Shown: positions 24,339-33,600, numbered from the stretch's first letter. The stretch is DNA of 35,466 nucleotides from Rhodospirillaceae bacterium (GCA_018660465.1 JABJKH010000033.1:1-35466), one strand, 5' to 3'. Made by a program: numbers and translations. Notes: generated from the letters alone by a model not told the origin.

Positions 24339-24394
24339 TCTATAATATAGACGAATTGACACCTTAGATTAAGAAGTGACCGAGGAAAACTTAG

Positions 24395-24466
24395 ATGCTT
24401 ACTTTTGTGCACACCGGTCCTTCTGTTGATTGTAACTGGCTAACAGTGGGGCAAATTAATGTTTAG
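24395..24466 (+). CDS. Possible 23-residue leader ORF overlapping aprM
   Basis: ATG 24395 follows an AGGAAAA ribosome site and opens a 23-codon frame (MLTFVHTGPSVDCNWLTVGQ...) whose stop lies 8 bases inside the start of aprM. aprM itself has a poor ribosome site (GTGGGG), so translation could be coupled through this ORF. There is no homology evidence. Confidence 0.3.
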   Translation: MLTFVHTGPSVDCNWLTVGQINV

Positions 24467-25301
24467 TATCAATCCCTTTGCCGAACTATCGGCGTCCATT
24501 CCAACATCTGTCATGCAGACGTACGTCGTCGTCATGGTTCTTTTGGTTGTTGGTGGCACCGTGTTCGACGTCATCCATAAAAAGAGCGCTACGTATTTCT
24601 TCCGTAACTGGAAGAAAGCCGCGAGCAAGGGCACGCGGACAGTTGGCAGCGGGGAGATCGTATCCTTAGCAGTTCAGACTGCCGTTGTTGAAGTCGCGAC
24701 GTCCGCTGAATTCTGCAATCCGAAGCGTAGGATAGCCCACTTGCTGACGATGTATGGCTTTGTGGCCTACGTCGCGGCAATTATCATGATGGTGTTTTGT
24801 TACCCGATGGCTGGCTCGACTGCACCGGCGATCGTCGTGCAATTATGGTATCTAGGTGCGGCGATGGTTTGCGTCGGTGGCTATTGGTTCTGGTTCTTTA
24901 TTCGGGTTGATGTCGCTGCGGAAGGCAATTCACCGCTCCGCTTTGTGCAGGCTGACATCTTTATCGTGTCGCTGATGGTAAGCGTAACATTGGCCCTCAT
25001 TTGGGCCTATTTGCAGGCGACCGGAAACGCATGGACGAACGTGGCCTTGGGCGCGTATTTGCTTACCACGACGATCTTCTTCGGATCGGTTCCGTGGTCC
25101 AAGTTTTCTCATATGTTCTTCAAGCCAGCGGCTGCTCTTCAGAAAAGAGTCGCCAACGCGGATGGATCGAGAAGCAACCTGCCCAAGCCCGCTGACCGAA
25201 CCAATCCGGCGGAACGCGACCGGCACTCCATGGAGTTGCTGAAGGACGCACCTCAGTCCATGGGGCTTGGCATCAAGCGCGAACAGCCCCGCCATTATTA
25301 A
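24459..25301 (+). CDS. aprM: AprM, membrane protein of the APS reductase locus
   Basis: A 280-residue membrane protein with about five or six helices between residues 20 and 225 and a basic, proline-rich C-terminal tail. Position directly before aprBA and the hydrophobic profile identify AprM, the putative quinone-linked anchor that replaces QmoABC in some sulfur oxidisers. Histidines H91, near the second helix (RRIAHLLTMYGF), and H217 (SKFSHMFFKPAAA), near the end of the membrane domain, are possible haem b ligands. It would accept electrons from AprAB during sulfite oxidation. Confidence 0.85.
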   Translation: MFSINPFAELSASIPTSVMQTYVVVMVLLVVGGTVFDVIHKKSATYFFRNWKKAASKGTRTVGSGEIVSLAVQTAVVEVATSAEFCNPKRRIAHLLTMYGFVAYVAAIIMMVFCYPMAGSTAPAIVVQLWYLGAAMVCVGGYWFWFFIRVDVAAEGNSPLRFVQADIFIVSLMVSVTLALIWAYLQATGNAWTNVALGAYLLTTTIFFGSVPWSKFSHMFFKPAAALQKRVANADGSRSNLPKPADRTNPAERDRHSMELLKDAPQSMGLGIKREQPRHY

Positions 25302-25344
25302 GGCCTAACCAGACAAAATCTTCTGACTAAAGAGGAATTATACA

Positions 25345-25824
25345 ATGCCGACTTTTGTTTACATGACCCGGTGCGATGGATGCGGACACTGCGTGGACAT
25401 CTGCCCGTCCGACATTATGCACATCGATACAAAATATCGACGCGCCTACAATATTGAGCCCAACATGTGTTGGGAATGTTACTCCTGTGTGAAGGCCTGC
25501 CCGCAGAACGCCATCGACGTGCGCGGTTACGCTGACTTCGCGCCGCTCGGCCATAGCGTTCGAGTGCTCCGCGAAGAGGAAAAGGGCACGATTTCGTGGA
25601 GGATCAAATTCAGAAATGGCACGGAAAAGGAATTCCTGTCTCCGATCACCACCAAGCCTTGGGGCACAGGCATTCCAAAGCTTAAGGAGGTCCCTGGACC
25701 CACCCAAGAGCAGCGTGATAGCGAGTTGTTGTACAACGAGCCGAAATATATCCGTTTTGACGACGGCGGGCTGCATACCTTGGAATCTAACGGTCTCACG
25801 ATGAAAAAGGGCGTATACTACTAA
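25345..25824 (+). CDS. aprB: Adenylylsulfate reductase, beta subunit
   Basis: A 159-residue ferredoxin-like electron-transfer subunit with two [4Fe-4S] clusters: C10, C13, C16 and C20, and C42, C45, C48 and C52 (CWECYSC). The C-terminal extension that wraps AprA (QRDSELLYNEPKYIRFDDGG) is present. Length and motif order are normal. AGAGGAAT precedes the ATG. Its stop overlaps the aprA ATG by one base, ensuring balanced synthesis. Confidence 0.97.
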   Translation: MPTFVYMTRCDGCGHCVDICPSDIMHIDTKYRRAYNIEPNMCWECYSCVKACPQNAIDVRGYADFAPLGHSVRVLREEEKGTISWRIKFRNGTEKEFLSPITTKPWGTGIPKLKEVPGPTQEQRDSELLYNEPKYIRFDDGGLHTLESNGLTMKKGVYY

Positions 25825-27692
25825 TGGCTTACAAAACAATCATAGAAGACAATATCGACGTTCTGGTCGCAGGCGCGGGCCTTGGCGGCACCGGTGCCGC
25901 CTTTGAAGCTAGATTCTGGGGCCAAGACAAAAAGATCGTTATCGCTGAAAAAGCCAATATCGACCGCTCCGGCGCTGTCGCCCAGGGGCTTTACGCGATC
26001 AACTGCTACATGGGTACCCGTTTCGGCGAGAACAATCCGGAAGACCACGTACAGTATGCGCGTATCGACTTGATGGGTTTGGTTCGCGAAGACCTGCTGT
26101 TCGATATGGCCCGGCACGTCGATTCCGCGGTGCACCAGTTTGACGACTGGGGCCTGCCGTTGATGAAGGATGAGGAAAAGGGCTCCTATATGCGCGAAGG
26201 ACGGTGGCAAATTATGATTCACGGTGAATCATACAAACCCATCGTGGCTGAAGCCGCAAAGAAGCAGGCAGACAAGGTATACAACCGCGTTTGTCTGACG
26301 CACCTGCTATTGGACGACGCTAAGGAGAACCGAATTGCCGGCGCCGTCGGTTTTAACGTTCGTACCGGCGACTTCCACGTCTTCAAGTCGAAGACGGTGA
26401 TCTGTGGCGCCGGTGGTGCTTCCAATATCTTTAGAGGTCGTTCCACGGGTGAAGGCAGCGGTCGTACTTGGTACGCGCCGTGGTCGTCAGGTTCCGCGTA
26501 TGGCCTGATGATCGACGCCGGCGCCAAGATGACGCAGATGGAAAACCGAATTGTGTTGGCCCGCTTCAAAGATGGCTACGGCCCGGTTGGCGCTTACTTC
26601 CTGCACCTCAAGACCTATACCCAGAACGCCTATGGCGAAGAATATGAATCCAAGTGGTTTCCTGAACTGCAAAAAATGGTTGGTAAGGAATATTTGGACC
26701 CGGAGCTTTCTCATAAGACCCATCGTCCGATTCCGACCTGTTTGCGGAATCACGCCTTGATCAATGAGGTGAATGCTGGTCGCGGTCCGATTCAAATGAT
26801 CACCATGCAAGCCTTCCAAGATCCTCACCTTGAGGAGGTTGGCTGGGAGAACTTCCTTGGCATGACTGTCGGCCAGGCTGTGTTGTGGGCTGCCACGGAC
26901 GTCGATCCTAAGAACGAGAACCCGGAACTAACCACGTCAGAACCCTATGTCATGGGATCACATGCGACGGGCAGTGGCGCTTGGTGCTCAGGTCCTGAGG
27001 ACGTTTCTCCGGACGAGTATTTCTGGGGTTACAACCGTATGATGACCATCGAAGGGTTGTTTGGTGCCGGTGATGCGGTCGGTGGAACGCCGCACGCCTT
27101 CTCCTCAGGCTCCTTCACTGAAGGGCGTCTCGCCGCTAAGGCAGCCTGCCGCTACATTGACGACGGCAAGGCCGAGGGCATCAATGTATCTGACAAGCAG
27201 ATCAACGACCTTAAGGAAAAGGTCTACAAGCCGATGGAGCATTACAAGGTCTACCACAACGAAGTCGTTGCTGGTGATGTCAATCCGAACTACATCAATC
27301 CGCGGCAAGGCCTGGACCGCTTACAAAAACTGATGGACGAGTACTGCGGCGGAGTCACGGTCAACTACATGACCAACGATAAGTTGCTGAACGTCTGCCT
27401 TAAAAAGCTCAAGATATTAGAAGAGGACCTTGAGAAACTGGCGGCAACGGACTTCCATGAACTTCTGCGTGCATGGGAGTTGAAGCATCGTCACCGTACG
27501 GCCGAATGCGTCACGCAACACACATTGTTCCGCAAAGAAACCCGTTGGCCGGGCTACTACTATCGCGGTGATGCGATGAAGCTGGATGATGAAAATTGGC
27601 ATGTGCTAACGGTTTCGCGTCGTGATCCAAAAAATGGTGAGTACACCATGGAAAAGGCGCCCGTCTATCACCTTGTTAAAGACGACGAGTAA
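25824..27692 (+). CDS. aprA: Adenylylsulfate reductase, alpha subunit
   Basis: A 622-residue FAD enzyme that, in sulfur oxidisers, joins sulfite and AMP to form APS and releases two electrons to AprB and then AprM. The FAD-binding DVLVAGAGLGGTGAAFEA (residues 12-29), the AEKANIDRSGAVAQGLYAIN segment and the LFGAGDAVGGTPHAFSSGSF motif near the end of the FAD domain are all intact. Length is usual for the family. The neighbouring sat, the presence of AprM and the absence of qmo and (in this window) dsr genes favour the oxidative direction. Confidence 0.97.
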   Translation: MAYKTIIEDNIDVLVAGAGLGGTGAAFEARFWGQDKKIVIAEKANIDRSGAVAQGLYAINCYMGTRFGENNPEDHVQYARIDLMGLVREDLLFDMARHVDSAVHQFDDWGLPLMKDEEKGSYMREGRWQIMIHGESYKPIVAEAAKKQADKVYNRVCLTHLLLDDAKENRIAGAVGFNVRTGDFHVFKSKTVICGAGGASNIFRGRSTGEGSGRTWYAPWSSGSAYGLMIDAGAKMTQMENRIVLARFKDGYGPVGAYFLHLKTYTQNAYGEEYESKWFPELQKMVGKEYLDPELSHKTHRPIPTCLRNHALINEVNAGRGPIQMITMQAFQDPHLEEVGWENFLGMTVGQAVLWAATDVDPKNENPELTTSEPYVMGSHATGSGAWCSGPEDVSPDEYFWGYNRMMTIEGLFGAGDAVGGTPHAFSSGSFTEGRLAAKAACRYIDDGKAEGINVSDKQINDLKEKVYKPMEHYKVYHNEVVAGDVNPNYINPRQGLDRLQKLMDEYCGGVTVNYMTNDKLLNVCLKKLKILEEDLEKLAATDFHELLRAWELKHRHRTAECVTQHTLFRKETRWPGYYYRGDAMKLDDENWHVLTVSRRDPKNGEYTMEKAPVYHLVKDDE

Positions 27693-27699
27693 CTGAGAA

Positions 27700-27734
27700 A
27701 CCAAACAGGAGTTCACACCGAACTCCTGTTTGGT
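27700..27734 (+). terminator. Strong hairpin after aprA
   Basis: A perfect 15-bp stem (27700-27714 with 27720-27734) encloses a 5-base loop, 8 bases after the aprA stop. No T tract follows, so it may act as a transcript-stabilising 3' end or a Rho-assisted terminator. Confidence 0.75.
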
Positions 27735-27776
27735 CCATCAAAACGGATCAGCATGTTGCGTGTTGATATTTTTATT

Positions 27777-27796
27777 ACGTTCGCCGCGGCGAACGT
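27777..27796. promoter_or_regulatory. Perfect 20-base palindrome upstream of a small gene
   Basis: ACGTTCGCCG is followed directly by its reverse complement, with no spacer, 17 bases before the start of the small gene at 27814. No T tract lies on either side, so an operator is likelier than a terminator. Confidence 0.45.
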
Positions 27797-27813
27797 TTGC
27801 GTAGTACAAAGAA

Positions 27814-28167
27814 ATGACGAACATTATAGAAAAGACTGACGACGAAATTCTTGCCGTAGCCAACCCGCTATGGAGCCACCTTGTTCATGCCTCGAACATT
27901 GGCAAATACGGGGATTTCGTCAGACACTTCTCCCAAAACTTATTGCTAGGGTTGAACGAAATCGAGGTCGGCAAACAATTTGCAAATAGCGAATTGACCA
28001 GAAATCTGTCCGAATCAATAGAGTTCATCGGCACCATCCGTCGCGGGGAACATGTGACAGTACTTTACCGGCAACGGAGCACAAAATCTGAGGGTGAATG
28101 GCTCGGCAGACTTGTCCTCGGTCACGAAGATGGAGAGGTCAAAATTTTTGGGGCCTCCATATTTTAA
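27814..28167 (+). CDS. Small protein of unknown function, possibly NTF2-like
   Basis: A 117-residue soluble protein with no signal peptide and no cysteines. An N-terminal helix (DDEILAVANPLWSHLVHASN) is followed by a strand-rich C-terminal half (VTVLYRQRS, GEWLGRLVLGHEDGEVKIFGASIF), an alpha-then-beta pattern compatible with an NTF2/SnoaL-like fold. I do not recognise the family. No clear Shine-Dalgarno is visible before ATG 27814. The next gene starts two bases after its stop, so the two are cotranscribed, downstream of aprA but behind its hairpin. Confidence 0.7.
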   Translation: MTNIIEKTDDEILAVANPLWSHLVHASNIGKYGDFVRHFSQNLLLGLNEIEVGKQFANSELTRNLSESIEFIGTIRRGEHVTVLYRQRSTKSEGEWLGRLVLGHEDGEVKIFGASIF

Positions 28168-28169
28168 TT

Positions 28170-28694
28170 ATGAGTGAAACAGGTCAGGAAACAATTCAGG
28201 AAAATAAGTATGTCGAACTGGCATACAGGGTGATCGATCAAAAATCGGGCGATGTCCTTGTCGCGGTCGAATTTCCGATCGGCTATATCCACGGCGCCAA
28301 CGATATCCTGACACCTGCAGTCGGCAAAGAGCTGCTCGGAAAATCCGCCGGTGACGTGATCGAGGTGCCCCTTGATTGCGATGAAATCTATGGCCCCAGG
28401 GACGAATCGCTGGTGTTTACGGATAAAATCGAAAACGTTCCCGAACAATATAGGGAGGTCGGCACCACCCTTCATACCGAGAATGAAAAAGGCGAGACGC
28501 AGAGCTTTATCGTCACGAGGTTGGATGATGAGACACTGACTGTCGATGGCAACAATCCGCTTTGCGGCAGGCAGGTCATGTTTAAGCTGGAGGTTCTTGG
28601 TGTTCGTGATCCAACGGAAGAGGAAATAGAAGCGGGTGGCCCCGTGAGTGAGGGGCCGGATATCCACGAAGCGCTTACGGTGCCGCTTCAATAA
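28170..28694 (+). CDS. SlyD-like FKBP-type peptidyl-prolyl isomerase
   Basis: A 174-residue protein of the FKBP/SlyD family. It has the opening VELAYRVIDQKSGDVL, the catalytic-domain IGYIHGANDILTPAVGKELLGK, and DEIYGPRDESLV, followed by the insert-in-flap domain and the return strand PLCGRQVMFKLEVLGVRDPT. The His/Cys-rich metal-binding tail of E. coli SlyD is absent. The frame is open from 28098, but ATG 28170 sits two bases after the previous stop and begins the family N-terminus. A role as chaperone for sulfur-oxidation enzymes is inferred from position only. Confidence 0.85.
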   Translation: MSETGQETIQENKYVELAYRVIDQKSGDVLVAVEFPIGYIHGANDILTPAVGKELLGKSAGDVIEVPLDCDEIYGPRDESLVFTDKIENVPEQYREVGTTLHTENEKGETQSFIVTRLDDETLTVDGNNPLCGRQVMFKLEVLGVRDPTEEEIEAGGPVSEGPDIHEALTVPLQ

Positions 28695-28775
28695 AATGTT
28701 CGAAGGCCTCATTCGTGAGAGGTTAAATATAGTTTAGTCTGTAACGACTGCATCAAATTAAGGGAGGTAAGAATT

Positions 28776-28937
28776 ATGAGTGATCAACCGAAAGAAAAGC
28801 CCCCAGTACCCGAGGGAAAATCCAGGTTTCTGACTACCCGTCAGAAAGAACCTAACGAGAAGGGTTTTGTCGGATACGAAACCACCTGGGAGCCGTTCCA
28901 GAAAGAAGTTGAATACACGACGCCGAAAAAGCCTTAA
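28776..28937 (+). CDS. Small 53-residue hydrophilic protein
   Basis: ATG 28776 has an excellent ribosome site (AGGGAGGT, 8 bases upstream). The product is rich in Lys, Glu and Pro: MSDQPKEKPPVPEGKSRF, then a central KGFVGYETTWEPF segment with aromatic residues. No transmembrane or cysteine motif is present, and I do not recognise it. It lies between the SlyD-like and phosphodiesterase genes on the same strand. The strong ribosome site and compact composition support a real gene. Confidence 0.65.
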   Translation: MSDQPKEKPPVPEGKSRFLTTRQKEPNEKGFVGYETTWEPFQKEVEYTTPKKP

Positions 28938-28981
28938 TTAGCTGAATTCATTTTGACGTGGATTCTGTCTAAGGTGCAGCA

Positions 28982-29752
28982 ATGATTCTCGCGCAGATTT
29001 CTGATACCCATATTATGGCGTCTGATAATCCGGATGATCGGCGTGCAGGAAGAATCGAAGCCCTTCGGCGGTGTGTGGCGGATATCAACGGGTTGGACAC
29101 ACGGCCCGATGTCGTCATTCACACCGGAGACATGACCCAAGACGGTAAGCCAAGCGAATTTGTCGCGGCGCGAGACGTGCTGGCAGACCTGGAAATGCCG
29201 TACTACCCGACCCCAGGCAACCGCGATGGCAGCCTGCCCATGGTCGAGGCCTTCAAAGGCTTGTCCGAAAAAGCAGATTTCATGCTCTATGCGGTGGAGG
29301 AGGGGGCGGTTCGCCTCATCGCCATGGATAGTCTGTCGAACACCGGCAATAAGGGTGATTTTACGCCGGAACAGTTGGCAGCACTTGATGCCCTTTTGGC
29401 CACAGCCCCAGACCAGCCAACAGCGATTTTCATGCATCACCCGCCGTTCGATGTGACGACGGCAATCGATCCGTTTCAGTACTACCGCCGCGAAGCCGCC
29501 ACGGAATTCGAAGCCGTGGTCGCCCGCCATCCGCAACTGATTCGCCTGTTCTGCGGCCACAGCCACCGGGATTACCGCGCAGATGTTGGCACGATGCTGG
29601 CAAGCACCATGCCGTCGGTCGCCATCGAACTCCGTCAAGGAACCTACCCTGACGATAAATCGAACGATCCGGTCTATCATCTTCATCGCTATACAAATGG
29701 GATGGGGTTTGAAACCGAAACGCGCTGGGTTCCCGCCGCTGCCTCAAATTAA
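28982..29752 (+). CDS. CpdA-like calcineurin-type phosphodiesterase
   Basis: A 256-residue metallophosphoesterase resembling class III cyclic-nucleotide phosphodiesterases. Metal-binding motifs occur in order: QISDTHI (D-x-H), HTGDMTQDG (GD), PGNRD (normally GNHD), HHPPF and CGHSHRD (GHxH). The GNHD histidine is replaced by Arg; the metal-binding Asn is retained. If active on cAMP, it would lower the signal for CRP, and a CRP-type site lies about 0.75 kb downstream before the giant surface gene. Other phosphodiester substrates are possible. Confidence 0.85.
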   Translation: MILAQISDTHIMASDNPDDRRAGRIEALRRCVADINGLDTRPDVVIHTGDMTQDGKPSEFVAARDVLADLEMPYYPTPGNRDGSLPMVEAFKGLSEKADFMLYAVEEGAVRLIAMDSLSNTGNKGDFTPEQLAALDALLATAPDQPTAIFMHHPPFDVTTAIDPFQYYRREAATEFEAVVARHPQLIRLFCGHSHRDYRADVGTMLASTMPSVAIELRQGTYPDDKSNDPVYHLHRYTNGMGFETETRWVPAAASN

Positions 29753-29771
29753 CCCTTTTTAACGGTTATCC

Positions 29772-29780
29772 TGTTATAAT
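29772..29780 (+). promoter_or_regulatory. Extended -10 promoter of the Sel1 gene
   Basis: TGT followed by TATAAT (29775-29780) is a perfect extended -10 element, predicting a transcript start near 29787. No good -35 box is present, as is usual for this promoter class. Confidence 0.55.
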
Positions 29781-29807
29781 ATTGGAATGGATTGATAACG
29801 GAGACGT

Positions 29808-30455
29808 TTGACGCCTATGCCCATAAAATCGTTTGCTCAGCTCATTTTGATAAGCGCAGCCCTATTCCAGGGACTGTCGGGCGTCGCTGTTGCGGATTAC
29901 AAAGGTGCGATCAAAGCGGCGCAGAAAGGCGATTATATTAGCGCCCTGCGTGAGTTTAAGGAACTTTCCAAACAGGGCCACGCGGCGTCTCAATACAGCA
30001 TCGCTGTCATGTATCACTTCGGGCGGGGTCAGCAACGCGATTTTTCCGAAGCTCTAAAATGGTACAACTTGGCGGTTAAAACTGATTATGCCCCTGCGCT
30101 CAACAACTTGGCGACCATGTACCGATTTGGCCAAGGGGTAAAAATTGACTACGAACGCGCCTTTGAATTGTATAGAAAAGCGGCTCCCGAGCATTCGCTT
30201 GCAAAGTATAATTTGGGCGATATGTACGCCAAAGGCCAAGGGGTTGAAAAAAACCTACGCCAATCGGCGATTTGGTACTATAAATCCGCGAAAGAAAACT
30301 ATGTAAAAGCCCAATACAAGCTCGCAACTCTGTATGAAGAGGGAACCGGGTGCCCTCTGGACCTTTCGCGTGCTAAAGCCTGGTTCGAAGTTGCGGCAAA
30401 GAAGGGCCACAAAAGAGCAAAGGCCGCGCTTAAGCGCATAGAAAGAAACAAATAG
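29808..30455 (+). CDS. Exported Sel1-repeat protein
   Basis: A protein of 215 residues (TTG start at 29808) or 212 (ATG at 29817). TTG lies at the better distance from GGAG. A signal peptide (cleavage near AVA/DY) precedes about four Sel1-like repeats of about 36 residues (for example AASQYSIAVMYHFGRGQQRD, ALNNLATMYRFGQGVKID, AKYNLGDMYAKGQGVEKN and AQYKLATLYEEGTG). Such solenoid proteins act as periplasmic adaptors. The C-terminus is strongly basic. No partner is evident; the next gene encodes a giant surface protein. Confidence 0.85.
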   Translation: MTPMPIKSFAQLILISAALFQGLSGVAVADYKGAIKAAQKGDYISALREFKELSKQGHAASQYSIAVMYHFGRGQQRDFSEALKWYNLAVKTDYAPALNNLATMYRFGQGVKIDYERAFELYRKAAPEHSLAKYNLGDMYAKGQGVEKNLRQSAIWYYKSAKENYVKAQYKLATLYEEGTGCPLDLSRAKAWFEVAAKKGHKRAKAALKRIERNK

Positions 30456-30498
30456 TTTCTTAAGTCATTGATATAAAACACTAAAAAATTCATCTAGG

Positions 30499-30514
30499 TG
30501 TGATGGCCGTCACA
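30499..30514. promoter_or_regulatory. CRP-type binding site
   Basis: TGTGA-TGGCCG-TCACA matches the conserved half-sites of the CRP consensus completely. Its centre (30506.5) is 41.5 bases before a transcript start near 30548, as predicted from the TACTAT -10 box at 30536-30541. This is the class II activator geometry. Confidence 0.7.
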
Positions 30515-30535
30515 GATTTTTGACGACATCCCTGT

Positions 30536-30541
30536 TACTAT
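30536..30541 (+). promoter_or_regulatory. -10 box of the giant surface-protein gene
   Basis: TACTAT matches four of six consensus bases and lies at the position expected for a class II CRP-dependent promoter. It leaves a leader of about 83 bases. Confidence 0.45.
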
Positions 30542-30630
30542 ATGAGCATTGGATAGGTCCGTTTGGGCCGAGTCCTTTTTGTGTTCCCTGAATTTCTTAG
30601 GGGTCGCAAAAAGGAAAATGGAGAGAGAAA

Positions 30631-33600
30631 ATGGCGGATACAGAATTTATACCTGGCATGGGAACTATTGAAGACGGCGGTGTCGTCGTTGAAGAGGGCC
30701 CGGCGACGATTGAGCCGATCACAGCGGGCAGTACACAGTCCATTGGCACCGTCGAAAGCTCCAGTGGGTCAGTGACCGTTCGGCACGCAGACGGCTCGAC
30801 CGAACAACTGGAAACCGGTTCGCCGATTTTCCAAGGTGACCAGTTGGAGACTGCCGCCGATGGCAGTGTCGGTGTTGTCCTGGCCGACGGTACTTCTTTC
30901 TCCATGGCCGAAGGCGGCAAAATGGTCATGGACGAAATGGTCTATGATCCTGCCACCCAAGAAGGTTCCATCGGAATTCAGGCTGTTGAGGGTGTATTTA
31001 CCTTTGTATCCGGTCAGATCGCCAAGACCGATCCTGACGCCATGACACTCGAGACGCCCGTCGCAACCATCGGTATTCGCGGCACCCAAGTCGGTATCGA
31101 AGTTGGCGAAGGTGGTCAATCCAACGTTGTCTTGATGGAAGAAGCCGATGGTTTCGTCGGCGAAGTCACGGTCAGCAACGACGCTGGACTGCAAATCTTG
31201 AACAATGCTTTCCAAGGCACGTCCATCACCACTCTGAATTCAGCCCCGTCCGAAACCTTTACTGTCGATCAAGGCCAGATGTTGAACACCTTTGGTGGTG
31301 CTTTAGGCAGCCTCCCTGCAACTGAAGGCAACAATGCTAATACATATAACCAAGCTCCGCCTGAGGAAGGTGCCGCCGTTGAAGAAGCCGACACGGAAGT
31401 GACGGCCGAAGAAGCCGCCGAGGATCAAGAGGCGCTTGAAGAACAACTCGCCGAAGAACAGGAGGCCGAGGAAGAAATTGCCGCAGAGGATCTGGGCGAA
31501 GAGCAACTGGCCGAAGAACAACTCACCGAGGAAACCTTAGGCGAAGAAGCTCTGACAGAGGAAGCCCTGGGCGAAGAGTCCACCGCGGAAGAGGCGACGA
31601 CAGAAGAAGCCTTAGCCGAAGAAGATGCAGGCGACCTGGAAAATTTCGAGACCGCTGCGGGGGGTGACGAAGAAGCCCTTGGCGAAGAAGTGATTGCAAC
31701 CGACGAACAGGATGCAACAGAGGCCCTGTCTGGTTTTGATAGCCCTAGTGACGAAGAAGACATTGGAAATCTGAGTAATTTTGAGACTGCCGCCGGCGTA
31801 CAAGATGAAGTTCTTGGCGAAGAAGATACTTCGAACTCTATGGAAAACTTCGAGCAAGCCTCTGGTGGTGAGGAGGAAGAGCTTAGTCAGGAAGTGACGG
31901 CAACCGACGAACAGGATGCGACTGAAGCGCTGTCTGACTTTGATGGTACGGGTCAGACCAATACCGAAGAAGATACCGGCGGAATTGAAAATTTTGAGAC
32001 GGCATCGGGTGGAGATGATGACGCAGGCGACGGAGGTGAATTTATACCCGTTGCTGGTGACATTCCGGCGGCTACTATTATTCCGGAGCCAGAAGTGCTT
32101 GATCCCACACCAGTTCCCGATCCAATTCCAGACCCAGACCCAGACCCAACCCCCGATCCAGATGAACCCCCAACAACGACCCCGGACCCAGCAAGCCCCC
32201 CCATCATCACCCGCCGCCCAGAATCGGTGCAGGTGAGCGAAGATGGCACGCAATCCATCGAATTAGAAGTTGAGGCGACTGGAACCGACCCAGTCTCTTC
32301 CGTTCAATTAGCCGGTCTGCCGGAGGGCTCGACACTTATCCTCGGGACCGAAGAAAATGCCGAAACGATCATTGTCGGCTCGGACCCGGTATCCCTAAGT
32401 CCGGATCAGTTGGAGGGGCTACAGTTCCAGCCGCCTGCCGATTACAATACCGATGACTTGGATGATGGCGCCTTTGACTTAACTGTTACCGCGACGTCTG
32501 AACGGGGCGCAACCACAGAAGAAGCGGTCCCCGTTAGTGTGGCATCGGTAGCTGACAGCGTGTTCGTCACCGCTGCTGTTGAAAGCGTGGGCGATGATAG
32601 CAGTTCTGTTGCGCTGAATGTGACGGCTGATTCCGAAGCCCAGGGAAATTTTGAAACTATTGAAACAGTCACCGTTGAGGGCATTCCGGGCGGGGCAGGT
32701 GTTGTGCTTGATCCCGGCGATGGCGGCGATCCGGTCACGGTTGATCCCACTGCCGAAGGTGAAGTTCTGCCTGGCGTTACTGCTGAAATTGTTGTGTCGG
32801 AAGAAGGTGTTAGTACTCAGACGCTGACATTTACTGGCGATGCGGTGACCCTGTTAGATAATGACCAAGCGATTATTGTTGAGGCGACGGAGGCCGAGCC
32901 TACCCCTGATCTTTCGGCTGTCACGGTTGCCGCAGTTTCGGACGAAGGTGGTGAGGGTGATGCGGACGTAGTGCTCAATCCTCCTGAAATTGATGGTGGT
33001 GGGACTGGCGTTGAAGATTCATCAATCGCGCTTAACATCACGGCTTTCGACCCTGATGGCAGTGCTTCGGTTGAGACCATAACCATTGGCGATATTCCCT
33101 TTGGAGCCACCCTCAGTGCGGGTGAAGTCAACGACAATGGCACCGTCACCCTGACCGCGGACCAACTCGTCGGCCTGACCATCACGCCGCCAGAAGACAG
33201 CAGCGAAGATTTCTCTCTGTCCGTCACGGCAGTCTCCAGTGATGGCGCGCGCGCCCGCGAAACGATTGAAGTTGCTGTGGAAGCAAGTGCCGATGCGCCG
33301 ACTTTGACAGTCGAAACTGCCGAAGGTGGGCAAGAGGGAATTTTCCTTAATCTGGATACGGCTCTGACCGATACGGATGGCTCAGAATCCCTGGCTGTCG
33401 AAATTGGTAATCTTCCAGACGGTTCTAAATTGTTGTTGGATGGCGTGGAACTGTTCACGGCGACTGAGGAGGGGGCTAGCTTCTCCTTAACCGAAGAACA
33501 ATTGGAGGGAATTCAGTTCGTACCGCCGGAGGACACAGACGGCGAAGTTTTCGAACTTCAAGTGACCTCGACGGCAACCGATATTGACCCCGACTCTGGT

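Noticed and set aside
24341-24346. TATAAT hexamer upstream of aprM as the main -10 box
   Set aside because: The TTGACA box is 25 bases away, too far; TAGAAA at 24333 has correct spacing. It could still act alone, but nothing supports that.
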